From assembly GCA_022071975.1 (NCBI GenBank), contig JAJVIO010000012.1, forward strand, positions 1-64,000: a stretch of DNA of 64,000 nucleotides. Reading direction: 5' to 3'. Within the stretch, counting starts at the first letter, position 1. The number at the start of each line of letters is the position of its first letter. The notes below the pieces were generated by a model that saw only the letters and a list, made by a program, of their open reading frames with translations, was not told the origin of the DNA and made no database searches. The position numbers and the translations under genes were made by a program. Of this stretch, positions 52,441 through 61,232 are shown in pieces. The stretch is from Planctomycetota bacterium (lineage in GTDB: Bacteria > Planctomycetota > UBA8742 > UBA2392).

Positions 52441-55400
52441 TTACTCGCGGCGGGCGCGCATGCGCAGGCCAAGGCCCAGCACCGCAAGCAGGCCAAGGGC
52501 CAGCATCCAGTAGCTCGAGCCCTCAGCAGCGGTGTAACCACCACCGCCACCGCCACCACCGCCACCGCCAGTGATGGGAGGCGGAGGAGTGCCGTCGTTG
52601 TCTGCGATGGTGAGCGTTGCCGCAGACTGGGTACCAACCGTGTAGCCTGTGCCGGTGGTGATCGTGAGGATCACGCTTTCCAGGCCCTCGGTTGCAGTAT
52701 CGTCAATCGGGGTAATGGTCACGGTAACAGAACCAGTGGTCGGGACAGTGACCTGCCCGCCGGTCACACCCGTAACGGTGTAATCGGTGCCGTTGACCGC
52801 CGTGCCGCTGAACGAGACGTTCACCTGGATCGGTGCGGCCGGGTTGGGCGATGCACTGATCGTAAACGTACCGGAGGTCGGGCCGGTCTCAGACGGTGAG
52901 CCGGTGGACGAAACCGAAACGGCCGGGTTGCCCGCCGAGGCATCGTCGTCGTTGATGACCACGGTGCCCGCACTCGGGGTACCGACCGTATAGCCAGTAG
53001 CGCCGGTAATGGTCATGATCGCGTCTTCGTTACCCTCGACCAGCGCGTCATCAATCACCGTCAGCGTTACAACAACTGAGCTGGTTCCGGCCGGAATGCC
53101 GGTAATGCCCGTGCCGCTGGCGGTGCCCACGCTGGAGCTGATGCTGTAATCGGTACCAAGCACCGCAGCACCGGACAGCGTGAACGATACGCTAGTGGTT
53201 GCAGTTGTTGCCGTGGAGAAGGTGATCGTCCAAGCGCCGTTGGTGGACGGTTCAGAGGCGGGCGTGGAGGTTGCCGCCACGGAAACCGTACCGCCGCCGC
53301 CGCCACCACCAGTGAACTCATCCGCACCCGCGTCAGGTGCCGCGCCAGTCGTGCGGGCATCGCCGTCAATGTCCAGCGTCGTGGCCGAGCCAACCGCGAG
53401 GTCGATCGCCGACGAGCCGGTGCTGATGTGCAGGTCCGTCGCACTCACAAAATTCGGGTTGTTTGCGGTTGAGTTGGCATCCAGCGTGTTGAACGCAAGC
53501 TGCCAGCTTTGAAGCGTGTTGTAGGGTGTGGTGCTGGTGCCAAAGAACGCCAGACCGATGATGCCGCCGTTCTGCGGGAACAGCACGTTACGGTCCGAAG
53601 CAGTCGGCTCGCTGGTGACTGTGGCTGCCTGTGCCGCATCATCACTCGGGAAGGAGAAGATCGGCATGTTGGTTCCGCTGGCGGACAACACACAGTTGGT
53701 GATGCTCGGGCTGGTGCGGACGGCCTCCGGACCACCCCTCCAGCCGATCGCGCCGGGACGGCCCGTGGTTGCACCGGTGGCGCCGTTGTCCATCAACACG
53801 GAAGGGTGGTTGATGACGACGTTTTCGCCGGGGTAGAAAAAGGCGATGGAACCCGGCCAGTTAAGTGAGTAGGCCGAGTTGCCGCCCACGCAGTGCCAAA
53901 CCATGCAGTTTTCGATCAACACATCGTGAAATGGCGCGAGATCGCCAGTGAAAACAAGTCCCGGACCCGCGGTGATATCGTGGAACTTGCAATTAAGCAC
54001 TTCCACATCGCGCGCCGCGCGGCTGGGCTGGCTTGAGAAGTTCAGGCCGGCGGTGTGACCGATCAGCAGGCCGAAGCCGGCGCCGCCGGTGAATTCCAGG
54101 CCGTCGATGGTCACGTGGCTGACGCCCCAGATTGACATGGTGCCGGACTCGGTGCCCGATGCTGGATCGATGAACGAGTCACCGCTGACAATGGGCGATG
54201 CGCCGGATGCAGCCTGAATCGTCAGGCGAGAAGTTGTGCTGGTGCCACGCACGCGCTGAACCACTGCTCCGCCGGTGTCCGTGCCGAGTTCATAGCTTGC
54301 GTTTGAGGCGTATGTCCCAGCGCCAACTTCGATGGTGGTGGCGCCGCCCAGACCGTAGGTTTCAAGGTCGTCGAAGGCCGCGCCAATGTTGGTGTAGTCA
54401 CCACCACCTGCCGCAATCACCGTGTAGGTGCCGCTCATGCCGGCCGTACCCTGTACGGTGATGGTGTATGACGCTTCGTTGGGGTCATTGCTGCTAACGG
54501 TCAGCGTGAACGACCATGTGCCCAGCGTTGCGCCCAGCGTGACGGGGATGGAGACGTTGCCGTTGGCGCCAGCTGCCAGCGACGCGGGGAACGTGATCGT
54601 GCCGGTGGTGCAACCAGTTGCGCCGGTGGCAGTAGCACCGGAAATGGAAAGTGTTCCCGTACCCTGGTTGGCAACCTGAACAACGGCAGCAGTCGTCGCG
54701 CTGCGCGGAAGCGGACCGACATCGGCAACGCCGGAACCGGACGCAAGGCTGTAAGCCGCGCCACTCGGGTAGCGCAAGTCAATCTCCTGCGCAGGAGCGG
54801 TTGACGGGTTCAAGTAGCCGATCACATCCAAGATGACGTGCACAGTTCCGTACGCGGTTGTGTCGGTTGGGTCTGTGATCGAGCAGCCAGCGGCCATAAG
54901 GTAGCTTGGCGATGACTGGCCTGCCTGATTGGATCCGAAGTAGAAATTGCCGGGTCCCGTACGCTGTCCTGTGCCTGCAGTCCACTGGTTCGAGCGCTGT
55001 TGCACTTCCACCGCGAAATTGCCGGCAGGGATACTCACCACCGAGTCGAGCCCAATGTCCACGACCGACTCATTCCAACTTCCGTCACCCGGAGTGGTGA
55101 TGGTTGTGGTGCTGCCAATCTGAGCTCCGAGCGAGATCGTACCGGCGGTTGTACCTGCAGTGTAGTTCCAGAAACGTATGTCGATCGTCTGCGGTGATAC
55201 CTCATCCACTTCAATGCCAATACGAACACGGGTAGCCTGAAACGTCCCGGCTACTGTGTAGGTCCGCAAGTAGCTGTTGTCGGATTGACCGAATCCGATC
55301 TGGCTACCGCAAGCAACCGTGTTGTTCGCGACAACCAAGTTCGGATTGGTCGACGCACTTAGCGTCGTTTGGGCTTGAACTGCTCCCGCCATTATGATGC

Positions 55401-55443
55401 CAAACAGCATCAACATGGCTCCTGCTCTGAATTCCATTCTCAT
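52441..55443 (-). CDS. Large secreted beta-helix / Calx-beta surface protein with C-terminal sorting segment
   Basis: 1000 residues. Signal peptide of about 24 residues (GIIMAGAVQA). Domains in order: an N-terminal beta-rich choice-of-anchor-like region; residues ~250-340 with VVQVANQGTGTLSISG typical of choice-of-anchor D; ~345-690 a right-handed parallel beta-helix (EVGAGTYASNASYEL, HVTIDGLEFTGGAGFGLL, EVLNCKFHDITAGPGLVF, LIENCMVWHCVGGNSA); ~705-900 two Calx-beta-like domains (DDALVEGNEDAIMTITGATG and DDTATEGLESVILTI). The C-terminus is a Gly tract, GYTAAEGSSYWMLALG with a hydrophobic helix, and RMRARRE, a three-part sorting signal. AGGAGGAATACAG precedes ATG. Confidence 0.88.
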   Translation of the reverse strand: MRMEFRAGAMLMLFGIIMAGAVQAQTTLSASTNPNLVVANNTVACGSQIGFGQSDNSYLRTYTVAGTFQATRVRIGIEVDEVSPQTIDIRFWNYTAGTTAGTISLGAQIGSTTTITTPGDGSWNESVVDIGLDSVVSIPAGNFAVEVQQRSNQWTAGTGQRTGPGNFYFGSNQAGQSSPSYLMAAGCSITDPTDTTAYGTVHVILDVIGYLNPSTAPAQEIDLRYPSGAAYSLASGSGVADVGPLPRSATTAAVVQVANQGTGTLSISGATATGATGCTTGTITFPASLAAGANGNVSIPVTLGATLGTWSFTLTVSSNDPNEASYTITVQGTAGMSGTYTVIAAGGGDYTNIGAAFDDLETYGLGGATTIEVGAGTYASNASYELGTDTGGAVVQRVRGTSTTSRLTIQAASGASPIVSGDSFIDPASGTESGTMSIWGVSHVTIDGLEFTGGAGFGLLIGHTAGLNFSSQPSRAARDVEVLNCKFHDITAGPGLVFTGDLAPFHDVLIENCMVWHCVGGNSAYSLNWPGSIAFFYPGENVVINHPSVLMDNGATGATTGRPGAIGWRGGPEAVRTSPSITNCVLSASGTNMPIFSFPSDDAAQAATVTSEPTASDRNVLFPQNGGIIGLAFFGTSTTPYNTLQSWQLAFNTLDANSTANNPNFVSATDLHISTGSSAIDLAVGSATTLDIDGDARTTGAAPDAGADEFTGGGGGGGTVSVAATSTPASEPSTNGAWTITFSTATTATTSVSFTLSGAAVLGTDYSISSSVGTASGTGITGIPAGTSSVVVTLTVIDDALVEGNEDAIMTITGATGYTVGTPSAGTVVINDDDASAGNPAVSVSSTGSPSETGPTSGTFTISASPNPAAPIQVNVSFSGTAVNGTDYTVTGVTGGQVTVPTTGSVTVTITPIDDTATEGLESVILTITTGTGYTVGTQSAATLTIADNDGTPPPPITGGGGGGGGGGGYTAAEGSSYWMLALGLLAVLGLGLRMRARRE

Positions 55444-55750
55444 TTGCTGTATTCCTCCTCAGGAGTTCGCTGCCCAAGGCGAACCCACACCAAAAAAACA
55501 CAATTCACCGCACCTGGTCGGGTCTACGGCCTGCAAAAAGGAAGATTGTCCCCAAGCGCAATGTGATGGTACGTAACAACGTGCCTTCTGCAACGAAAGT
55601 TCAGTGCCGGTTCTGGGAAATTCTGCCTATCTTGCTGTTTCGTCCGGACTTACGTGGCTTTGCAATATGTGCGTCATGGCTTGCCTACCACTTTGTATGG
55701 GGTGGACCTTCTTCGACTATCCGTTTAGGCTTCCGCCCCGGAGGCCTTAC
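55444..55750. other. Divergent gap between surface-protein gene and osmC
   Basis: 307 bases with no gene. It must hold divergent promoters; TTGCCT and TATGGG-like boxes near 55682-55700 are too weak to call. The GGAGG before osmC (55739-55745) is a clear ribosome binding site. Confidence 0.4.
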
Positions 55751-56158
55751 ATGAAAGCCATTGCAAGACTTGCCGATTCCTTCCGTACCGAAATCAAGGT
55801 CGATCCCGACCTCAGCCACACCATCATCGCCGACGAACCACCCGAGGCCGGAGGCGCTAACGCCGGCCCCACCGCCATGGGACTGCTCGCCGCCGCCCTG
55901 GGCGCCTGCACGGCCGCGACCTTGCGCAGCTACGCGAACCTGAAAGGAATCGCGCTGGAAAGCGTCGAGGTCGAGGTGGATGCCCAGCGCCGCAAGCCCT
56001 CAGAGCAGGTGGAAGGCGCGAAGGCCACAGTGGTGATCAAGAAGATCACGCTGAAGGGCGGGCTGACCGAAGAGCAGCGCAAGCGCATGCTGGAGATCGC
56101 CGAGAAGTGCCCGGTGAACCGCGCCCTGCTGCAGGGCGTTGACCTGGTGCACGAGTAG
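55751..56158 (+). CDS. OsmC-family protein
   Basis: 135 residues, ATG 55751 with CGGAGGCCTTAC upstream. OsmC proteins reduce organic hydroperoxides using two Cys. Here they are in LGACTAATLRSYANLKGI and AEKCPVNRALLQG, at the expected spacing. PTAMGLLAAALGAC is the usual helix. It is a paralogue of the next gene; the two share TLRSYAN-KGI and the ELP-like (QRRKPSEQ / VRRKPSEL) segment. They probably form a peroxide-defence pair. Confidence 0.92.
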   Translation: MKAIARLADSFRTEIKVDPDLSHTIIADEPPEAGGANAGPTAMGLLAAALGACTAATLRSYANLKGIALESVEVEVDAQRRKPSEQVEGAKATVVIKKITLKGGLTEEQRKRMLEIAEKCPVNRALLQGVDLVHE

Positions 56159-56253
56159 GGACAGGCACCAGTGGTGACTGTCCGTTATCCCGCCCCCATT
56201 TACGGGAATATCAGACCCGGTTATCCTGTTTGTTCGGCAGGGAGAACGAACAG

Positions 56254-56661
56254 ATGAAAGCCACCGCAAGCATGGGCCCGGTCGGGTTCAAGACCGAGAT
56301 CAGGACCGGCCAGAAAACCACCCACACCCTGTTCGCCGATGAGCCAATCGGCAAGGGCGACGACACCGGCCCCACGCCGATCGAGATGCTGGCGGGCGCG
56401 CTGGCCTCATGCACCACGCTGACGCTGCGCAGCTACGCCAACGTGAAGGGCATCAGGCTGGACGGCGTGGACGTAGACGTGGAGATCGTGCGCCGCAAGC
56501 CCAGCGAGCTCAAGCCCGGCGAGCACGACATGCTGATCCGCAAGAAAGTGAACATCAGGGGCGACTTCACCCCCGAGCAGCACGAGCGGCTGCTGGAGAT
56601 CGCCGAAAAATGCGCCGTGCTGAAGGCCCTGCGCGAAGGCGTGGATTTAGAGGCGCTGTAG
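56254..56661 (+). CDS. OsmC-family protein
   Basis: 135 residues with CAGGGAGAACGAACAG before the ATG. The Cys pair is in LASCTTLTLRSYANVKG and AEKCAVLKALREG, the latter lacking the Pro after Cys seen in the neighbour (CPVNRAL). About half identical to the previous gene, so a tandem duplicate. The TAG stop is followed by a GTAGG palindrome shared with fabI. Confidence 0.92.
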   Translation: MKATASMGPVGFKTEIRTGQKTTHTLFADEPIGKGDDTGPTPIEMLAGALASCTTLTLRSYANVKGIRLDGVDVDVEIVRRKPSELKPGEHDMLIRKKVNIRGDFTPEQHERLLEIAEKCAVLKALREGVDLEAL

Positions 56662-56719
56662 GGGTCTGTAGGGGCGGGCCCAAGTGCCCGCCCGGGCCGC
56701 CACGCGGGGCGGCCCCTAC
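56658..56719. repeat. Composite palindrome between osmC and fabI
   Basis: Outer GTAGGGGC (56668-56675) and GCCCCTAC (56712-56719); inner hairpins GGGCGGGC/GCCCGCCC (56672-56693) and GGGCCGCC/GGCGGCCC (56694-56715). fabI's TAG stop (56716-56718) lies in the outer repeat; osmC's stop is in an additional GTAGGGG at 56658. Confidence 0.85.
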
Positions 56720-57552
56720 CGCATCTTCTCAATGATTGACTTGTCGAAGTAGTTCACGCCCATGCCGGCGTCGATTACCAGTTCCTGCGCGTTGATGCCG
56801 CTGCTGCGCGGACTGAGCAGGAACGCCACCGCGTTTGCCACCTCCTGGGTACTGACGGCCTGCTTGCGCAGGGTCGCCTGCTCGGCGTACAGGTAGCTGT
56901 CGAGATAGCCGGGGATGCCCGCGCTGGCGCTGGTTTTCAGCAGGCCGGGGCACACCGCGTTGAAGCGGATTTTCGTGTCGGCGCTGAAGCTCTTGGCCAG
57001 GAACACCACGCTGGAGTGCAGCGCGGCCTTGATCGGCGCCATGTAGCCGTAGTTTTCCGCGGCCATGCGCGTGGTGCTGATGCCGATGGTGACCACGGCG
57101 GCCTGCTCATCGAAGTACGGCTTGAAGGCGCGCGCCAGGGCCACCAGGCTGAAGGCGCTGATGTTCACGGCCTGCAGGAAGTCTTCGCGCCGTGTTTCGT
57201 GGAAGGGCTTCATGCCCTCGGAGTAGTTGGCGAAGGCGATGCTGTGCACCAGGCCGTGGATCGGCCCGCGCGCCTCCCCCACCGCCTTGGCCACGGCGTC
57301 GATTTCTTCCTGTGACTCTACGTTGCAGGTGAACACTTCCTTGACGCCGCCCCCGTGCAGCCCGCGCTGCTTGTCGATGAGCTGGGCGATTTCGGCCTTG
57401 CGCTCTTCGTCGCGCACGATGTGGGTAACGCGCGCGCCGGCTTCCTCGAGCGTGAGGGCGGTGATCCAGGCCACGGATTTTTTGTTGGCCGCGCCGATGA
57501 CGACGACGTTTTTACTGCGCAGGTCGAGGAAATCCGTGTTCACCAGTGCCAC
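56716..57552 (-). CDS. fabI: Enoyl-ACP reductase (FabI type)
   Basis: 278 residues. It reduces trans-2-enoyl-ACP with NAD(P)H in type II fatty acid synthesis. FabI features: [10 protein letters not shown] nucleotide-binding variant of GxxxGx[19 protein letters not shown], and the Tyr and Lys of [15 protein letters not shown] at the FabI spacing. GTG 57552 has TAGGAGCGCAAC upstream, the TAG being the fabZ stop, so it is translationally linked to the interrupted fabZ. Final gene of the lipid operon. Confidence 0.93.
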   Translation of the reverse strand: MALVNTDFLDLRSKNVVVIGAANKKSVAWITALTLEEAGARVTHIVRDEERKAEIAQLIDKQRGLHGGGVKEVFTCNVESQEEIDAVAKAVGEARGPIHGLVHSIAFANYSEGMKPFHETRREDFLQAVNISAFSLVALARAFKPYFDEQAAVVTIGISTTRMAAENYGYMAPIKAALHSSVVFLAKSFSADTKIRFNAVCPGLLKTSASAGIPGYLDSYLYAEQATLRKQAVSTQEVANAVAFLLSPRSSGINAQELVIDAGMGVNYFDKSIIEKMR

Positions 57553-57561
57553 GTTGCGCTC

Positions 57562-58701
57562 CTAGATTTCAATCATCGCCACGATGAACTTCACGCGCAG
57601 GACGTTTTTGCCCGCGCAGGACACTTTGCCGTTCATGACGAAGGCGTCACCCATTTTTTCTTCCTGCTCGACTTCCACGCGCAGGACATCACCGGGCGCC
57701 ACCATGCCCCGAAACTTGGCCTCCAGGATGCGAGTAAGCACCGGCTTGCGCCGTGATGCAGGCGCCCCGCCCGCAGCAGTTGGTGATGCGGGCGCCCCGC
57801 CCGCAGCAGTTGGTGATGCGGGCGCCTCGCCCGCACTCCCAGTCCCAACCCACTTCCAACCGGATAGTCCCGCCGCAACCGGGTTTTGCAGCGTGTATTC
57901 CACAAACCTACCGAACTCGGTTTCGTCGCGGATCAAACGGTCGAACGACTCGTCCATCCAGAACGTGCCAGTTCGACCCAGCAGCTTGTTACACGCCTTG
58001 GCCGTAAACGACTTCCAGGAATGAAGAATATCGGCAAGCGCGCACCCCGGTCGAGCCTGGAACACCACGTGTACGTGGTTTGGCATTACACACCAGGCGT
58101 GCAGATCGTAACGCTGGCCGTCGAACTTCAGCAGTGTGTCTGCGACGACCGCTGCGCAGTCGACACGTTTCAGGTGACACTCACCGTAACCGGCGTTCAG
58201 CAACGCTTCGATCTTTTCCGTGTGGAGAGCTTCCAGACGCTCACGCTCAGCTGCCGTGAGATCCCGCTTGAGATGTTTGGCAGTCAGGACGATGTCATCG
58301 CGCTCACGCGCGATCTGATCGCGAACTTTCGCCGGCAGGGAATCCGCTAGACGCCAGGTGACGAAGTAAGTTCCCCCTTCCCGTTCCCAGTGGGGAAGAC
58401 GTCCTCGGCTTCGAATGCTGACGCCTGGACCGGTCTGCGGGCGGGGCGCCCGCAACACATCAGCGGGCGGGGCGCCCGCTCCACTCAACAGCATGGCGCC
58501 GGTCTGGAAGCAGGCTTCGCATAGCAGCACGCCGGGCATCAGGGGGCTGCCTGGGTAGTGGCCTTGAAACTGCGGCTCGTCGGCGCGCACGGTTCTTTCG
58601 GTGACAATGCGGCCTTCGGCCTGTTCGAGGATGCGGTCCACGAACAGGAACGGCTCCCGGTGCGGGATGCGGGCTTTCACCTTGTCGAGATGACCGTTCA
58701 A
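57562..58701 (-). CDS. fabZ: FabZ-like dehydratase interrupted in frame by a REP-associated transposase domain
   Basis: 379 residues in one frame from a TTG with AAGGGGAAATCGTC upstream. Residues 1-75 and 317-379 together make a normal 138-residue FabZ: IPHREPFLFVDRIL, QGHYPGSPLMPGVLLCEA with the catalytic His and Glu, then KPVLTRILEAKFRGMVAPGD. Between them, residues ~95-287 are a RAYT/IS200-like Y1 transposase: GRLPHWEREGGTYFVTWRLA, the HUH motif in MPNHVHVVF (His 209, 211), and a candidate catalytic Tyr 269 in FVEYTLQNPVAAGL. Palindrome-encoded linkers join the parts. Whether the fused protein still dehydrates 3-hydroxyacyl-ACP is unknown. Confidence 0.9.
   Translation of the reverse strand: MNGHLDKVKARIPHREPFLFVDRILEQAEGRIVTERTVRADEPQFQGHYPGSPLMPGVLLCEACFQTGAMLLSGAGAPPADVLRAPRPQTGPGVSIRSRGRLPHWEREGGTYFVTWRLADSLPAKVRDQIARERDDIVLTAKHLKRDLTAAERERLEALHTEKIEALLNAGYGECHLKRVDCAAVVADTLLKFDGQRYDLHAWCVMPNHVHVVFQARPGCALADILHSWKSFTAKACNKLLGRTGTFWMDESFDRLIRDETEFGRFVEYTLQNPVAAGLSGWKWVGTGSAGEAPASPTAAGGAPASPTAAGGAPASRRKPVLTRILEAKFRGMVAPGDVLRVEVEQEEKMGDAFVMNGKVSCAGKNVLRVKFIVAMIEI
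57757..58480 (-). mobile_element. RAYT transposase module with flanking REP palindromes inside fabZ
   Basis: Left flank 57757-57835: three palindromes of the form TGCGGGCG-CCC/CCT-CGCCCGCA at an exact 30-bp period. Right flank 58436-58480: TGCGGGCG-GGG-CGCCCGCA and AGCGGGCG-GGG-CGCCCGCT. The loops are CCC/CCT on the left and GGG on the right, so the flanks are inverted. Between them is the RAYT domain (57841-58419). Confidence 0.88.
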
Positions 58702-58725
58702 GACGATTTCCCCTTCGGCCTTACC

Positions 58726-59265
58726 TTACCGATGCCCTTCGATGACATCTCTGGCCCACTGGCTAGTCTCTCCAATCAGCTTTGCACGCTCTCTGAGGAG
58801 CTTTCTCTGCGACCGCGCGTAGCCGAACTCACCAAAGATGGCGTAAATCTCATCCCACTTCCACATCGTCGAACAAAGTCGGGACCAGTACTTTCCAGCA
58901 CTCCCAGTGTTCTCGTCAATTACGCGGAAGTACAGCTTCCAGACTTCACTCATCACTGCGTCGAAATCCTCCTCCGCCGCCTCACGCAACCTCAGTATCA
59001 GGCACAGCGAATAGCAGTCCAACGCTTGCTCCTTCGAAAGCCCTTCCACTCCGACGTCACTGAACATGCGATCAATCTTGTCTCCTTCATCGCGTCTTGT
59101 CGGTCTGAAGAGTCCAGCAACTTCTCTGATCGTCTGGGTATCATGTCCCCGCTCAAGCGCGGTTGCGGCTACCCACGTCGCATCTTCTGGTGAGAGCAGC
59201 CCAAGGGTCCACGCCGCGGCGGCAAACTCGTAGTCACGTGCGTCGAAGTAGTACTCCCACCGCAT
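58726..59265 (-). CDS. Hypothetical helical protein
   Basis: 179 residues. Helical throughout, with WTLGLLSPEDATWVAATALE, EQALDCYSLCLILRLREAAE and SQRKLLRERAKLIGETSQW. No family recognised; there is no signal peptide. ATG 59265 is chosen, but a TTG at 59286 overlaps the stop of the preceding desaturase-like gene (TTGA), which would couple translation and add seven residues. It sits between the oxidoreductase and FabZ genes of the lipid operon, yet its lack of conserved partners suggests it may be a late arrival. Confidence 0.6.
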   Translation of the reverse strand: MRWEYYFDARDYEFAAAAWTLGLLSPEDATWVAATALERGHDTQTIREVAGLFRPTRRDEGDKIDRMFSDVGVEGLSKEQALDCYSLCLILRLREAAEEDFDAVMSEVWKLYFRVIDENTGSAGKYWSRLCSTMWKWDEIYAIFGEFGYARSQRKLLRERAKLIGETSQWARDVIEGHR

Positions 59266-59282
59266 CGTCAACGGTGGAGGTT

Positions 59283-60794
59283 TCAACGCGCCCCCACGTG
59301 CAGGTACTCGGCCATCTTGTTGGCGGTGATCACGCCGTAGTTCACGGTGCCTAGCCAGCCGGACATGATGATGCCCACGCTGCCCGCGTGGTACAGGCCG
59401 GGCACCTGCTCGCTCAGCTTCATTGACACGTCAAGGCCCTCGAACTTGGTGCCGAAACTGGCCCCCTGCATCTGCTGCGTATAGAAATTGAAGGTACGCG
59501 GCGTGCTGGCCTCCACGTGGTCGATCTTTTCGCGCACGCCGGGGATGTACTGTTCCAGATGGTCCAGCGTGCGCTCGATCAGCGCGTTCTTTTCGCGCTC
59601 GTACTCGACTTCATCCAGTTCCTGCCAGTCCTGCCAGCGCGCGTTGTTGCTGCTGACGATGGTGTAGCCCGCGTTCGGCAGGTGCGGCCGTGTCTTGGGG
59701 TAATAGAAGCTGAAGGTGCGGCTCTTGGTGCGCAGGTCGCACAGCTCTTCGCTGGTGAAGTGCGGAGCATTGCTGCAAAACAGCAGGTCGGTGATGAAAG
59801 GGATTTCCTCGCCCTGCTTGATGCCGATGTAGACCTGGCACGAGCTGCCGCTGAGGCGCACGGCCTTCGTCTGCTCAATGAACTCGGGTTTGAGGTTTTC
59901 CTCCCCCACCAGCTTCAGCACTGTGGACTTGATATTCGCGTTGCTGAGCACGCTGCGGGCCTTGATGTCACGGCCGTTGACGCGCACGCCGGCCACGCGG
60001 CCGTCTTTCACCAGCACGCGCTCGACCTGGGCGCCGCTGAACATGTCCACGCCGTTTTGCGCGAGGATCTTGCGCATTTTCATGATCAGCTGGTCGGTGC
60101 CGCCGCTGAAGGTGAAGACGCCCTTGCTCATGAAGTTGCTGAAGACGATGCCATAGGTGATCGCGGGCTCAGCGAGCGTGCTGCCGTTGGCGTAGGTGAT
60201 GGGCTCCATGAACGCGCGGTGCACGTCGTTACGGCCGGGGAAGAAACGCTCGAGCATTTCACCGGTGGTGGTGCCATCGTTGTTGTAGTACTCCATTTTG
60301 CGCAGGTGGTCGTAGAAGCTTTCGACGTGCGCACGGTCGAGATTGAAGGCCTGTACCACCTTGTTGGTGTAGTCTTCGCGGGTGAACTGGGTTTCGAAGC
60401 TGAACTGCGGGTTGTCGAACTTGATGCTCTCCAGCGGCACGATGCTGTCGGCGATTTCCCTCGACCAGTAGCGGCGCATGGACTTGACCATGCCGACCGG
60501 GAAGCCGTGCAACGAGATGTCGAAGATGTGGCCGCCGGGGCGCTTGAACCAGGTGGCCAGCCCGCCGTAGTTGTAGTGCTGCTCGAGCAGGCAGACGCGG
60601 TAGCCCTGGGTGGCCATCACGTTGGCGCCGGTAAGGCCGGCCAGGCCGGAGCCGATCACGATAACGTCGTATTCACCCTTGGCCTTTTCGACCGGGTTGG
60701 CCTTCTGCTGCAAGCGCCCGCCGGAAGAGCCGCGAAGAACCCGCTTGCCCTCGGCCTTGAGGTTGAAGCCCTGTTGTTGCTGGTCAGTCGTCAT
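59283..60794 (-). CDS. Phytoene-desaturase-like FAD oxidoreductase
   Basis: 503 residues. The FAD-binding motif [20 protein letters not shown] with [15 protein letters not shown], the central [20 protein letters not shown], and the C-terminal [20 protein letters not shown] place it in the CrtI/retinol saturase superfamily. Members desaturate, isomerise or saturate polyenes. Here a fatty acyl-ACP or polyene substrate is suggested by adjacent ACP, KAS, FabZ and FabI genes. A 40-residue N-terminal extension with [19 protein letters not shown] precedes the FAD domain. ATG 60794. Confidence 0.9.
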   Translation of the reverse strand: MTTDQQQQGFNLKAEGKRVLRGSSGGRLQQKANPVEKAKGEYDVIVIGSGLAGLTGANVMATQGYRVCLLEQHYNYGGLATWFKRPGGHIFDISLHGFPVGMVKSMRRYWSREIADSIVPLESIKFDNPQFSFETQFTREDYTNKVVQAFNLDRAHVESFYDHLRKMEYYNNDGTTTGEMLERFFPGRNDVHRAFMEPITYANGSTLAEPAITYGIVFSNFMSKGVFTFSGGTDQLIMKMRKILAQNGVDMFSGAQVERVLVKDGRVAGVRVNGRDIKARSVLSNANIKSTVLKLVGEENLKPEFIEQTKAVRLSGSSCQVYIGIKQGEEIPFITDLLFCSNAPHFTSEELCDLRTKSRTFSFYYPKTRPHLPNAGYTIVSSNNARWQDWQELDEVEYEREKNALIERTLDHLEQYIPGVREKIDHVEASTPRTFNFYTQQMQGASFGTKFEGLDVSMKLSEQVPGLYHAGSVGIIMSGWLGTVNYGVITANKMAEYLHVGAR

Positions 60795-60817
60795 GTTGTC
60801 TCACTTCACACTGCATT

Positions 60818-61206
60818 GACGCGAAGATCGCGAAGGTCGCGAAGGAAAAACCTAGTACTCAGTCCAAGGCATGTCTGGGCTGTCCCGCCTCCACCCTCTC
60901 ACTCCCTTGCCCTCTGCGTCGTATTCATTCATCGCTTCAGCTTGCATCTTCCCGTATAGGTCCCAGATCACGAAGTGCAGGCGGCGGATGCCCTTCGAAG
61001 CAAGACTCTGTGCGCTATCAAACACGTGGTCGTCTTCTTCGTAGTAGTCACTGTATGTGAGCAATTGTTGATAGCAGATCTTTCCATTCTCACCCCAGCC
61101 CGTAAGGACGACCTCATCCCAACGCGTCACGTAGGGGTCTATGAAACCGGTGTAGTCATCCTTCTTTTGCCGCATTCACCTTTGCGTCCTTCGCGTTCTT
61201 CGCGTG
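60818..61206. mobile_element. Inverted 9-bp-array element with a 107-residue cargo gene
   Basis: Left array 60818-60844: GACGCGAAG, ATCGCGAAG, GTCGCGAAG. Right array 61180-61206: CTTTGCGTC, CTTCGCGTT, CTTCGCGTG, the inverted unit at an exact 9-bp period. A single small gene lies between. The element separates the two oxidoreductase genes of the lipid operon. An empty version occurs at 13980-14065. Confidence 0.65.
60852..61175 (-). CDS. Hypothetical protein carried in a repeat-bounded element
   Basis: 107 residues, start MRQKKDDYTGFIDPYVTRWD, then VVLTGWGENGKICYQQLLTY, an acidic stretch SDYYEEDDHVFDSAQSL and RLHFVIWDLYGKMQAEAM. Mixed alpha/beta character with many aromatic and acidic residues; no family recognised. 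The AAAGG just upstream of ATG 61175 is part of the first unit of the right array, so the repeat appears to provide the ribosome binding site. Its function is unlikely to be tied to the operon. Confidence 0.65.
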   Translation of the reverse strand: MRQKKDDYTGFIDPYVTRWDEVVLTGWGENGKICYQQLLTYSDYYEEDDHVFDSAQSLASKGIRRLHFVIWDLYGKMQAEAMNEYDAEGKGVRGWRRDSPDMPWTEY

Positions 61207-61232
61207 ATGCTTTTCGTAGTTCGTCCCGCCGC

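Noticed and set aside
57562-58701. Intein in FabZ
   Set aside because: The internal domain has HUH and Tyr of a Y1 transposase and lacks the Cys/Ser at the N-junction and the terminal His-Asn of inteins.
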